Positions 8,913 to 16,925 of a stretch of DNA of 31,562 nt are shown one piece after another (position 1 is the first letter of the stretch; each line of letters begins with the position of its first letter). The notes beneath the pieces were generated by a model that saw only the letters and a program-made list of their open reading frames with translations, did no database searches and was not told where the DNA came from. This stretch comes from a virus, in IMG/VR virus record IMGVR_UViG_3300042923_001200, positions 1 to 31,562 of that record; one strand, written 5' to 3'. A program made the translations under genes and the position numbers.

Positions 8913-8936
8913 GAGGGCTGAAATGCCCTCTATTTT
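8913..8936 (+). terminator. Hairpin after major tail protein gene
   Basis: GAGGGC (8913-8918) pairs with GCCCTC (8925-8930) around TGAAAT, followed by TATTTT. It is the second hairpin placed just after a high-copy structural gene and probably acts as a partial terminator or RNA-stability element inside the late operon. Confidence 0.6.
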
Positions 8937-8952
8937 CTAGGAGGTAATGGTA

Positions 8953-9306
8953 ATGAATGTTCACGTAAAAGAATATAAGCTTAATATAAACAATCAGGAA
9001 TATACTTTTGCTTTAAATATGCTATCTGCTATTAAAGTTGAAGAGAAATACGGAAGCTTTGCCGAGGTATTTAATGGCTTGCTTAATGGCAATAAATTTT
9101 ATCAAAATGCCTTCAAGATGCTGTCCTGTAGCTGTAAAGAAAAAGAATGGGAGTATCAAGAACTTGCAGAAGCCTTCTCCATTAACTTTGGAGCTTTAAA
9201 AAAGCTTGATGAAATGGTACAAGATATGTATACAGGATTTGAAGCTTTCAAGGAGCCTGGAGAGAGTAATGGAAAAAACGAGGAGACCAGTCAAGGTATG
9301 AAATAG
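8953..9306 (+). CDS. Tail assembly chaperone, short (G-type) product
   Basis: 117 residues. ATG 8953 is preferred over 8947 because AGGAGG then lies about 8 bases upstream. The product is a small helical protein (LNMLSAIKVEEKYGSFAEVF) between the major tail protein and the tape measure, the fixed position of the G/GT chaperones. These wrap the tape measure during tail assembly and are absent from the finished particle. Translation in this frame stops at TAG 9304-9306; a fraction should shift at 9273-9279 to make the longer product. Confidence 0.85.
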   Translation: MNVHVKEYKLNINNQEYTFALNMLSAIKVEEKYGSFAEVFNGLLNGNKFYQNAFKMLSCSCKEKEWEYQELAEAFSINFGALKKLDEMVQDMYTGFEAFKEPGESNGKNEETSQGMK

Positions 9307-9482
9307 ACTTTGACTGGCTATTTTATTTAGCAAAAACCCAGCTTAATATGTCTAGATCGGAGTATTACGAGAGCTCTCCCAGAGAGATTAAAAGTATTAT
9401 GAAAATTCATGATGAGGTAAATGGAACGTCTAATAATGAAGACAACAAGGTTTATTCTGTTGACCAGGTGCCCTTCCTATAG
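8953..9482 (+). CDS. Tail assembly chaperone, long (GT-type) -1 frameshift product
   Basis: Ribosomes that slip back one base at A_AAA_AAC (9273-9279) continue in the -1 frame from CGA 9279 to TAG 9480-9482, adding about 67 residues. The added part contains IDFDWLFYLAKTQLNMS, the usual opening of the T domain of Firmicute siphophages, and SPREIKSIM. The downstream frame has no ribosome site and no early start codon, so fusion is the sensible reading. The T domain recruits major tail subunits to the chaperone-coated tape measure. Confidence 0.85.
9273..9279 (+). promoter_or_regulatory. Programmed -1 ribosomal frameshift site A_AAA_AAC
   Basis: In the zero frame the codons are GGA AAA AAC, giving the canonical heptamer A_AAA_AAC ten codons before the zero-frame stop. 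The -1 frame is open from here to 9482 and encodes the expected T domain. I did not find a convincing downstream stem-loop by eye. Confidence 0.85.
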
Positions 9483-9497
9483 CGAGGAGGTGAGATA

Positions 9498-12400
9498 GTG
9501 GCAGGAGATGTAGAAAAGCGTATAACGGCTAAAATGGTGCTTGATAGTAGTGGATTCAATAATTCTTTAAAGGGCATAAATCAACAATTACAAGTATCAC
9601 AAACCGAATTAAAAGCAAGTAGTGCTCAAGTCGGAGTATTTGGTACAACCCAGGATAAATTGAAGACAGCCTCTGTTGGATTGAGCAAACAAATAGATTT
9701 ACAAAGCCAAAAGGTAGGTTTATGGAAAGACAGTGTAGCTAAAAGTACAGAAAAAATGTACGACAATATTAAAGCTCGAGATGAGCTTAAGCAAAAGTTG
9801 CAGGATCTGGGAGTCACCCATCAGAAAATTATAGCTCAATATGGTAAAGAAAGTGAAGAAGCAAGACAATCAAGGCAGGATCTTAAAGCCATGGGTGATG
9901 AATATAAGTCACATGGAGCTAAAATAGAAAGTTCTGCAAAACAGATTAATTATTATACTATACAAGCAAATAAAGCTGATGAGGGTCTCGCAAAGTTGCA
10001 GGGGGAGCTAAAAAGGACTAATGCCGAACTTGCAACAAATGAAAATAAATGGATTCAGGCTGGCAAAGGTATGGAAGTTGCTTCAGATAAAATGAAAAAG
10101 TCAGGTGAAAAAATATCCACCATTGGTCAGAAACTTTCTATTGGAGTGACCTTACCGATTATCGGTATAGGCGTAGCCGCAACCAAGATGGCTATGGATG
10201 CAGTAGAAAGTGAAAATTTATTTGATGTATCTATGGGTAATATGGCTGAATCTGCTAGGCAATGGTCAAATGATGTAAGTAAATCCCTTGGGTTAAATGC
10301 ATATGAAGTAAGAAAGAGTGTAGGTACCTTTAATGTAATGTTTTCTTCCATGGGTCAAACAGAAGATGCAGCATTAAAGATGTCTGAAGGGTTAACACAG
10401 CTTTCCTATGACATGGCTTCCTTCTACAACCTTAAGCCCGAGGAGGCTTTTGATAAACTAAAATCCGGTATCAGCGGAGAAGCAGAACCTTTAAAAGCTC
10501 TTGGTATATTGATAAATGATACCACTGTGGAACAATACGCGCTAGCAAATGGCATAGCAAAAACTACAGTTAACATGGCACAATCTAAGAAGGCTGCTAT
10601 CGATGTTGAGAAGGCACAAAGAGAATATAACAAGGCTGTAAAGGAACATGGCCAGAACAGCATAGAAGCGCGAGAAAAGAAAGCTCAGCTTGAACTGCAG
10701 GAACAGAATTACCAAAAAACATTAAAAGGTTCAAAGGTTGCTCTAACCGATACAGAAAAGGTGCAAGCTCGATATGCTCTAATCATGGACAGAACCAAAA
10801 CAGCTCAAGGAGATCTTGCAAGGACAATGGATTCACCTACAAATAAAATCCGTATTCAAACCGAGCAGATAAAACAGCAAGCCATTGAACTCGGCACAAA
10901 GCTTCTTCCTCTTGTAGATAAGGGCTTAAATGTGATAAAACCGATAGTTGACTGGTTCGCCAACCTTAACGATAAGCAAAAAGAAATGATAATAAAGCTT
11001 GCATTAGTATCGGCAGCCGCGGGTCCTGTTTTAAGTGTTGGAGGAAAACTTGTAAGCACCACAGGCTCTTTAGTAGGAACTGTTGGTAAGTTAAGTACAG
11101 CACTTGGAGGTGCATCTATTGCTGCCAAAGGTGTAGGTGTTGCAGGTGCTGCCGCAGGAACCGGTATGGCGGGTTTAGGAACAGCTCTTGGTGGAGCTGC
11201 TTTAGCTGCGGCTCCTTATGTGCTAGTTGCAGGTGCCGTAGCATTAGCTGGATATGGTATATATAAAGGCTTAACAACGGAAGTGATTCCATCAGTAGAT
11301 CTCTTTAAGGACAAGTTTACCGAAACAACAGAGACTATGGATGCTTACGGTAACAAAATCCAAGTGGCGCAAATAAAGACGGTGAATTTCTCAGAGTCTA
11401 CCAAAAAAGCTGTTGGTAACTACATGAAAATGAGTGATGAGATGGAGAAAACCCTCACTGATATGTATATTAATTCGGTTTATATCACCGATAAAAATAC
11501 TAAGGAAATCACAGCTAAATATAAAGAGATGGGAAATCAAATCAAAGCCGGAACCCAGAAAAAATACGATGAGACCTACGGAATAATGAAGACTTTCTAT
11601 GCTAACTCAAAAGCTTTAACAGAGCAAGAGGAAAATAGATCTCTCGAGAGTTTAAAATTAAATAATGATATAGAGAAGAAAAGTGTGGATGCTTATGTTA
11701 AGGAAATTAACTCGATTCTTCAAAAGGCGAGTGATGAAAGAAGAAAATTAACCTTGGATGAACAACAGCAGATTAATGGTATTCAAGAAAAAATGAAAGT
11801 AGATGCTGTTAAAAAGCTATCCGATACCGAACTTGAGAGCAAAGTGATTTTGGAAAGACTTAAGAGTTATGGTACGCGTGTTACGGCTGAACAAGCAGCG
11901 GGTATTATTAAGAATGCTAATGATACTAGAGATAAGGCTGTTTCAGCTGCTAATCAGCAATATGATAAAACAGTTTCAACTATAGTTAAAATGAGGGATG
12001 AAAGTCATTCGATAACCTCTGAGCAGGCTGACAAGCTTATCAAGGAAGCTACTCGACAAAGAGATGAAAGTATTAATAAAGCTCAAGAGCTCCGAGAAGG
12101 AGTGGTTGATAAGTTAAGGAAAATGAACCCCGAGGTAGTAGAACAGGTTAACCTTGTGACGGGTAAAATCAAAACTGCTTGGGATAAGATTAAGGACTGG
12201 TGGAATAATTTGTGGTTTGAGCCTAAAAAGCTAGACGCTTCTGCCAATGTTAAAGTCAATTCACAATATACTAATACTTATGTGGAAGGTCTGGCAGAGG
12301 CATACGGTTATAAGATACCAAAAAATGCATCAGGAACAAATTCATTTACCGGAGGACTTACAACCTTACATGAGAAAGGATACGAAGTATATGATCTACC

Positions 12401-12581
12401 TCGTGGAACTAGGATTTATAACCATGAGGCTTCCGAAGATATGGTGAGAAAAGCTGCAGAAGCTATTGTAGGCAATTCTTCAAAAAAAGTTGAACAAAAT
12501 TTTTATGGTAACCTCATAGTACAGGATAAAAACAACAAGGATGCAACTTTAAACCAGCTCACATTCTTAGCTGAGTATTAG
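9498..12581 (+). CDS. Tail tape measure protein
   Basis: 1027 residues, the longest gene, starting at GTG after GAGGAGG. It sets tail length and helps DNA pass into the cell. The N-terminal part (to about 210) is long coiled coil. Hydrophobic segments follow: ISTIGQKLSIGVTLPIIGIG, and a Gly/Ala-rich block at about 495-590. Long charged helices occupy about 640-930. The C-terminus has the phage tape-measure ending with TLHEKGYEVYDLPRGTRIYNHEAS and an ASGTNSFTGG loop before it. At the usual rule of about 0.15 nm per residue, the tail would be about 150 nm (inference). No lysozyme or peptidase module is visible. Confidence 0.94.
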   Translation: MAGDVEKRITAKMVLDSSGFNNSLKGINQQLQVSQTELKASSAQVGVFGTTQDKLKTASVGLSKQIDLQSQKVGLWKDSVAKSTEKMYDNIKARDELKQKLQDLGVTHQKIIAQYGKESEEARQSRQDLKAMGDEYKSHGAKIESSAKQINYYTIQANKADEGLAKLQGELKRTNAELATNENKWIQAGKGMEVASDKMKKSGEKISTIGQKLSIGVTLPIIGIGVAATKMAMDAVESENLFDVSMGNMAESARQWSNDVSKSLGLNAYEVRKSVGTFNVMFSSMGQTEDAALKMSEGLTQLSYDMASFYNLKPEEAFDKLKSGISGEAEPLKALGILINDTTVEQYALANGIAKTTVNMAQSKKAAIDVEKAQREYNKAVKEHGQNSIEAREKKAQLELQEQNYQKTLKGSKVALTDTEKVQARYALIMDRTKTAQGDLARTMDSPTNKIRIQTEQIKQQAIELGTKLLPLVDKGLNVIKPIVDWFANLNDKQKEMIIKLALVSAAAGPVLSVGGKLVSTTGSLVGTVGKLSTALGGASIAAKGVGVAGAAAGTGMAGLGTALGGAALAAAPYVLVAGAVALAGYGIYKGLTTEVIPSVDLFKDKFTETTETMDAYGNKIQVAQIKTVNFSESTKKAVGNYMKMSDEMEKTLTDMYINSVYITDKNTKEITAKYKEMGNQIKAGTQKKYDETYGIMKTFYANSKALTEQEENRSLESLKLNNDIEKKSVDAYVKEINSILQKASDERRKLTLDEQQQINGIQEKMKVDAVKKLSDTELESKVILERLKSYGTRVTAEQAAGIIKNANDTRDKAVSAANQQYDKTVSTIVKMRDESHSITSEQADKLIKEATRQRDESINKAQELREGVVDKLRKMNPEVVEQVNLVTGKIKTAWDKIKDWWNNLWFEPKKLDASANVKVNSQYTNTYVEGLAEAYGYKIPKNASGTNSFTGGLTTLHEKGYEVYDLPRGTRIYNHEASEDMVRKAAEAIVGNSSKKVEQNFYGNLIVQDKNNKDATLNQLTFLAEY

Positions 12582-12593
12582 GAGGTGGATATT

Positions 12594-13376
12594 ATGAAAG
12601 TTGTGGATTTAAAATTAGATGACTTCAGCCTTATGAGCCCGGGATATAGTTTCACCGTTGAAGGTTTGTTTGATCTATACAAAAATATAATTACAAATGC
12701 TATCGCATCAGATGGAGAAAGTTATTATAAATCTATGATAAACAGTAAAAACATTGTATTAAATGGTTTGATATTTAATAAAGATATCAGCCCATTACGG
12801 GATGTGCTTAAGGAAAATAAGATTAAGAAATTCGCAGTAGTTACATTAGAAGGGAAACTAATCTGGAATGTAGAGGTATCGAACTTTATCAAATTAAGTA
12901 ATAGTAAAAGAGCTAGCATCCTACTTAAAGCCAGTGATCCTCATTATTATAGCGGTGAGACAAAAAGAATTTTGTTAGGAGCGGTATCGAACAGCTCTTT
13001 AGTATATCCGATAACCTACCCGATATCTTACGGCAGCATTACAGGATCAGAAGGTATAGTAGCAAACCAAGGCAATACAGTAGCTTATCCAGTCATTTCT
13101 ATAGTAGGCACCTGCAGCAACATAACGGTAACTAACCAAACTACAGGTGAAAGTATGAGTGTATCCGTAGCTTTAAATGATGCAACAGATACACTTGTTA
13201 TAGATAACCGACCTGATACACGAGGCATATATCTTAATGGTGCTAAGAGGATGGATCTGAAGCAAGGGCATTGGATAAAATGCCTTCCAGGGGATAATAC
13301 CTTTACATTTCAAAGGGACTCTCTGCAGAGCGATAAAAAACACTGTACTGTTGAATTGCAATCGAGGTGGATATAA
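12594..13376 (+). CDS. Distal tail protein (Dit-like)
   Basis: About 260 residues. ATG 12594 is chosen because GGAGG lies 8 bases upstream; an in-frame GTG at 12585 overlaps that site. The position directly after the tape measure is that of Dit, the hexameric hub linking tail tube to tail tip. The N-terminal half resembles Dit proteins (VLKENKIKKFAVVTLEGKLIWNV, SILLKASDPHYY). The C-terminal half has beta-rich galectin-like character (YPVISIVGTCSNITVTN, LKQGHWIKCLPGDNTFTF). Its TAA overlaps the next ATG. Confidence 0.85.
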   Translation: MKVVDLKLDDFSLMSPGYSFTVEGLFDLYKNIITNAIASDGESYYKSMINSKNIVLNGLIFNKDISPLRDVLKENKIKKFAVVTLEGKLIWNVEVSNFIKLSNSKRASILLKASDPHYYSGETKRILLGAVSNSSLVYPITYPISYGSITGSEGIVANQGNTVAYPVISIVGTCSNITVTNQTTGESMSVSVALNDATDTLVIDNRPDTRGIYLNGAKRMDLKQGHWIKCLPGDNTFTFQRDSLQSDKKHCTVELQSRWI

Positions 13377-14413
13377 TGCGATACCTCAAGATATTTGATA
13401 GATTTCACAATATTATAGACGAGATAACCGAATATTCGGGGTTAAAATACACCTGGACTCTTAATGGTTTAGGTAAATGCCAATTTGATGTACCCTTAGA
13501 AAGTCAAAAATGCACTCCAGAGAACTTTAATTTTTTAAATCATATAGAGATATGGGATGAAACGAATAATAAATGTTGCTGGGGAGGTGTATTGGTAGAC
13601 AGGAACTTCCAAACACCTAAGCTATCAATATCTTGCTTTGGATACCTTTTCCTGCTTAAGCAAAGGAGATTCAGGGCAAAAACTTATCCAGAGCTTACTT
13701 ATGCAGCTCTGTTTCAACAAATGATCGCCGATACTAACATAATTTCACCAACAGGTGTAACTATCGGAAATATACAAGCTGGCTCTTTGAAAACGCAGCG
13801 TAAAGTTGAGGACAAAGACTACTTACTAGATATGATTCAGGAATATATTAACGACTGCAATAATGATATTGAAGTGGATAATAATAGGCTGTTTAATTTC
13901 TATCTAAGGAAGGGAAAGGATAAATCGTTCTATACCCTTGAATATGGTGGAGATGCTGATAATATTCTGACAGATCCTGGGCTAAGCCAAAGTGTACAAA
14001 ACCTAGCAAACTCAATATACAGTGAGTCAGACAACGATGTTACGGTATTAACTTCACTTGGTCAGGATACAACGTCAATCAATCTTTATGGCTTAGTAGA
14101 AGGCTCCTATAGTGCCAATAGCGGCATTGTTAATCAGAGTACTCTTGATAACTATGTGCAGGGAGAATTGCAAAGAAGAGCTTATGCTACAAATGCTGTA
14201 AGCCTTAACGCAAAAGATAGCAGCCTTTGCCCTTTTGAGGATATAGAGGTTGGTGATAGTATAACCGTATCCTTAAAACCTTATTGGGAATATAAAGAGC
14301 TCCTAAGAGTTTTGGAAATGACCCACAATGAGGAAGCTGGTGAAAGAGATATTGTAGTAGGACAAACCCTATACAGACCACAGCCACCTAAAATTAAACT
14401 ATATAGAAAGTAG
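13376..14413 (+). CDS. Tail tip/hub protein, ReqiPepy6 Gp37-like family
   Basis: 345 residues, starting at ATG 13376 within TAATG, so it is coupled to the distal tail gene. It opens MRYLKIFDRFHNIIDEITEY and contains YTWTLNGLGKCQFDVPLES, FNFLNHIEIWDE and WGGVLVDR, the usual N-terminal pattern of the Gp37-like tail hub proteins of Firmicute siphophages (structurally like gp27/Tal N-domains). It closes the tail tube and anchors the receptor-binding proteins. It is short compared with Tal proteins that carry a peptidase, and no endopeptidase domain is visible. Confidence 0.82.
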   Translation: MRYLKIFDRFHNIIDEITEYSGLKYTWTLNGLGKCQFDVPLESQKCTPENFNFLNHIEIWDETNNKCCWGGVLVDRNFQTPKLSISCFGYLFLLKQRRFRAKTYPELTYAALFQQMIADTNIISPTGVTIGNIQAGSLKTQRKVEDKDYLLDMIQEYINDCNNDIEVDNNRLFNFYLRKGKDKSFYTLEYGGDADNILTDPGLSQSVQNLANSIYSESDNDVTVLTSLGQDTTSINLYGLVEGSYSANSGIVNQSTLDNYVQGELQRRAYATNAVSLNAKDSSLCPFEDIEVGDSITVSLKPYWEYKELLRVLEMTHNEEAGERDIVVGQTLYRPQPPKIKLYRK

Positions 14414-14421
14414 GTGATTTG

Positions 14422-15237
14422 ATGATAAAGACTAATTATTTTGATGGAACTGGATATACTGCAGCTGACGATGTTGCTCCTTGGGCATCGCTTTTAACCG
14501 GTGGAGTATTCGATATCTCTTCAGGTGCCTTTCAAACCAACGCACATTCTCCTGCCAATCTTAGTGTGGATGTGCAACCAGGAGCAGCGATAAAAAATGG
14601 CTATTACATTAAATCGGATGCCGTAGAAAATGTACCCATAATTGCAAATACAAGCGGATATAACAGAATAGACATTATTGTCTTAGATGTAGATGAGATA
14701 AATAAAGTTACTACTATAAAAACTGTACAAGGCACACCTTCAAGCTCCCCAACAGCTCCGTTACCTGCGTCAAATCAATTAAAGATAGCTGAAGTTTCAG
14801 TAGGTAACAATGTAAGTGTAATAAACACGGGTAATATAACAGATAAGCGAGTAAATGTAGATATCCTTGGTTCGTCCTTGGCTGGTAAAATCGATAAAAA
14901 TGAGAGCGCTATTTTTAGCGTTTCCGGTGGAACTCTTACATTACTGAATGGATGGACAGACTCTTCATCAAACCCACGTTTTTATAAAGATAGTCTAGGT
15001 ATTATTCATTGTAGAGGTAGAATCAGCGGAGGAACCATGACAGCCGGCACTATTCTTTTTAATTCCCCGGTTGGCTATAGACCTACATCAACTATTTATA
15101 TGTATGGGGTAACCTATGCTAGCGGAACCGACCAAGCAGTACAGTTATTACAAATGGATGCTAATGGTAACCTAAGTTTAACTTATGCTTCAAAAACAAT
15201 TGTTGTATTTGATTTTAGCTTCAAGCCTGGATATTAG
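14422..15237 (+). CDS. Probable receptor-binding/baseplate protein
   Basis: 271 residues; ATG 14422 follows AGGTGAT. The N-terminal 150 residues resemble the baseplate-attachment part of phage tail proteins (NYFDGTGYTAADDVAPWASL, SVDVQPGAAIKNGYYI, YNRIDIIVLDVD). The C-terminal 90 residues look like a beta-sandwich head: NPRFYKDSLGIIHCRGRI, FNSPVGYRP and a final aromatic strand FDFSFKPGY. Proteins of this build bind the host surface and fix host range. No collagen-like repeats or depolymerase motifs are visible. Confidence 0.78.
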   Translation: MIKTNYFDGTGYTAADDVAPWASLLTGGVFDISSGAFQTNAHSPANLSVDVQPGAAIKNGYYIKSDAVENVPIIANTSGYNRIDIIVLDVDEINKVTTIKTVQGTPSSSPTAPLPASNQLKIAEVSVGNNVSVINTGNITDKRVNVDILGSSLAGKIDKNESAIFSVSGGTLTLLNGWTDSSSNPRFYKDSLGIIHCRGRISGGTMTAGTILFNSPVGYRPTSTIYMYGVTYASGTDQAVQLLQMDANGNLSLTYASKTIVVFDFSFKPGY

Positions 15238-15248
15238 GAGGTTAATGC

Positions 15249-15437
15249 ATGGATCAATTAGAAACTGAATACGGACCATTTACAAACAATGAGGTTACAG
15301 GTAAAACAGCTGAAGAAGTTTATAATGAATGGCTGTTAAATAAAGATAAGCCTCTTGAACCTACAGAGGTTGAATTACTACAAGAACAAATTGCAATAAT
15401 GCAAGGTGCTCTTGATTTCATAATAATGAATTATTAG
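15249..15437 (+). CDS. Small tail-end protein of unknown function
   Basis: 62 residues behind TTAGGAGG. An acidic N-terminus (QLETEYGPFTNNEVTGKTAEEVYNEWLL) is followed by a C-terminal helix with heptad spacing (VELLQEQIAIMQGALDFIIM). Such short proteins often follow the receptor-binding protein in Firmicute phages and may aid its trimerisation or incorporation. That role is inferred from place only. Confidence 0.7.
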   Translation: MDQLETEYGPFTNNEVTGKTAEEVYNEWLLNKDKPLEPTEVELLQEQIAIMQGALDFIIMNY

Positions 15438-15462
15438 AAAGGATGGAAAGGAGATGAATGAA

Positions 15463-15612
15463 ATGGCTTTATACTTAGCTCAGGGAATCGAAGAAGGAAG
15501 ACTTGATTATAAAACTGTATTTACTAATCCAAAGCTAGCTTCTTTAAAGGATCCTGTTGATGCAATGCTTATAGCTGATGGGTTCCAAAACAAAATAGTT
15601 CCTTTAGTTTAA
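15463..15612 (+). CDS. Small tail-region protein, XkdX-like position
   Basis: 49 residues from ATG 15463 (AAAGGAG lies 9-10 bases before it); an in-frame ATG at 15454 is too close to that site. The sequence MALYLAQGIEEGRLDYKTVF with KDPVDAMLIADGF has the build of the tiny proteins found between tail fibre and holin genes in Firmicute phages. Function unknown. Confidence 0.65.
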   Translation: MALYLAQGIEEGRLDYKTVFTNPKLASLKDPVDAMLIADGFQNKIVPLV

Positions 15613-15619
15613 TATCTGA

Positions 15620-15660
15620 GGGCAAAGTATAGGACTGTAATAGGTCTTTTTATTTTGCCC
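15620..15660 (+). terminator. Stem-loop between tail and lysis genes
   Basis: An outer stem GGGCAAA (15620-15626) pairs with TTTGCCC (15654-15660) and encloses a smaller GGAC/GTCT stem followed by TTTTTATTTT. It could stop or reduce transcription before the holin gene. Confidence 0.5.
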
Positions 15661-15689
15661 TTAATTTAATGAAAGAAAGAGGTAAAAAC

Positions 15690-16103
15690 ATGAAAAAGGA
15701 AACTCTTAACACTATCGTTGCTCTGATCGGCACCTGGTGTACATACATCTTTGGAGCCTGGGACACAGCTCTCGCAGTATTAATACTCTTTATGGCCATG
15801 GACTACATTACGGGGCTTATGGGTGGAATAATTAATAAGACCTTAAGCAGCTCTATTGGCTTCCGTGGAATATTCCGTAAAGCTACTATATTAATAGTGC
15901 TCATTGTAGCAGTATCTTTGGACAGGCTATTAAACTCAGGCAACTGGGTTTTTAGGACTTTAGTTTGCTATTTTTATATCGCGAATGAGGGAATATCACT
16001 AGTAGAGAATGCTGCTAAGATTGGACTACCAATACCGCCAAAGTTGCTGGATATATTAGCTCAGCTGAAAAACAAAGGTGGCACTGAAGAAAATAAAGAA
16101 TAA
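15690..16103 (+). CDS. Phage holin (toxin secretion/phage lysis holin family)
   Basis: 137 residues. ATG 15690 is chosen because AAAGAGG lies 7 bases upstream; a start at 15669 would include that site. Hydrophobic segments are at about residues 5-22, 25-45 and 65-85. The DYITGLMGGIINKTLSSSIG segment after the second helix is the hallmark of the holin_4 family. The C-terminus is charged. It makes the membrane lesions that release the endolysin encoded next. Confidence 0.92.
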   Translation: MKKETLNTIVALIGTWCTYIFGAWDTALAVLILFMAMDYITGLMGGIINKTLSSSIGFRGIFRKATILIVLIVAVSLDRLLNSGNWVFRTLVCYFYIANEGISLVENAAKIGLPIPPKLLDILAQLKNKGGTEENKE

Positions 16104-16128
16104 ATTATAATAGTGGGAGGTAAATATA

Positions 16129-16812
16129 ATGGCAGATAATAAAGGCTTAGTTGAGTTTGCGAAAGTAGCACTTATAGGAGGATGGGGATACGTATGGGGC
16201 ACCTTTGGCAGGATGTTGACGGAAGATCAGCTTAAGCAAAAAATATCACAATATCCGGATGGCGTCGGCAACTATGAAGGCTTCATAAGAAAGACTTGGA
16301 TGGGTAAAAAGACTGTAGACTGTGTAGGACTTATAAAGTCGTATTACTGGACCAAAGACGGTAAAGTAACATATGATGCCGATACGGATGTAAGTGCTGA
16401 TGGTATGTATAGTAAAGCTGGAGAAAAAGGCACCATAAGTACTATCCCTGAGATACCTGGATTGTGTGTATGGCATAAAGGCCACATAGGGATTTACATC
16501 GGTAACGGACAAGTCATAGAAGCAAAGGGTACTAAGTACGGTGTTGTACAGACAGCCTTAAAGGGCAGTTCTTGGACTCATTGGCTAAAGTGTCCTTTTA
16601 TCGACTATATAGAAACAAATAACGATGATCTAAATAATAAAATAGATAAGGTGGTAGATGGTATGAAGGTAATAGATATACAGAAGTTTTTGAATAAGGT
16701 AGGAGTAACATCGGACGATGGCAAGGTACTTAAGGAAGACAACTCTAGAGGACCAAAGACAAACGAAGCAATAGCAAATGCAAAAGAAATATTAAAAGAG
16801 ATATTAAGATAA
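16129..16812 (+). CDS. Endolysin with NlpC/P60-type peptidase domain
   Basis: 227 residues behind GGGAGG. The N-terminal 155 residues are a cysteine peptidase domain: GGWGYVWGTFG, catalytic Cys65 in KTVDCVGLIKSYYW, and catalytic His119 in HKGHIGIYIGNGQVIEA. It should cut peptide stems of peptidoglycan. Residues about 178-227 (MKVIDIQKFLNKVGV to the end) resemble part of a peptidoglycan-binding repeat and end abruptly, so this wall-binding module may be shortened. No signal peptide is present, which fits holin-dependent release. Confidence 0.9.
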   Translation: MADNKGLVEFAKVALIGGWGYVWGTFGRMLTEDQLKQKISQYPDGVGNYEGFIRKTWMGKKTVDCVGLIKSYYWTKDGKVTYDADTDVSADGMYSKAGEKGTISTIPEIPGLCVWHKGHIGIYIGNGQVIEAKGTKYGVVQTALKGSSWTHWLKCPFIDYIETNNDDLNNKIDKVVDGMKVIDIQKFLNKVGVTSDDGKVLKEDNSRGPKTNEAIANAKEILKEILR

Positions 16813-16819
16813 GCATCAA

Positions 16820-16851
16820 GGTACTCCTTCGGGGGTACCTTTTATTTTTTT
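16820..16851 (+). terminator. Strong intrinsic terminator of the late operon
   Basis: GGTACTCC (16820-16827) pairs with GGGGTACC (16832-16839) around a TTCG loop, followed by TTTTATTTTTTT. It closes the structural/lysis operon and separates it from the accessory genes. Confidence 0.9.
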
Positions 16852-16925
16852 GTAAAAAATAAGGAGGATTTACGGCTATAATGTAGAATAAATATTTAAA
16901 AATGGTAAATAAGGGAGGAATTTGA

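Noticed and set aside
16877-16882. Complete promoter for the 374-residue cargo gene
   Set aside because: TATAAT is present but the best -35-like hexamer (TTGTAA) is 21 bp away, so only the -10 is noted.
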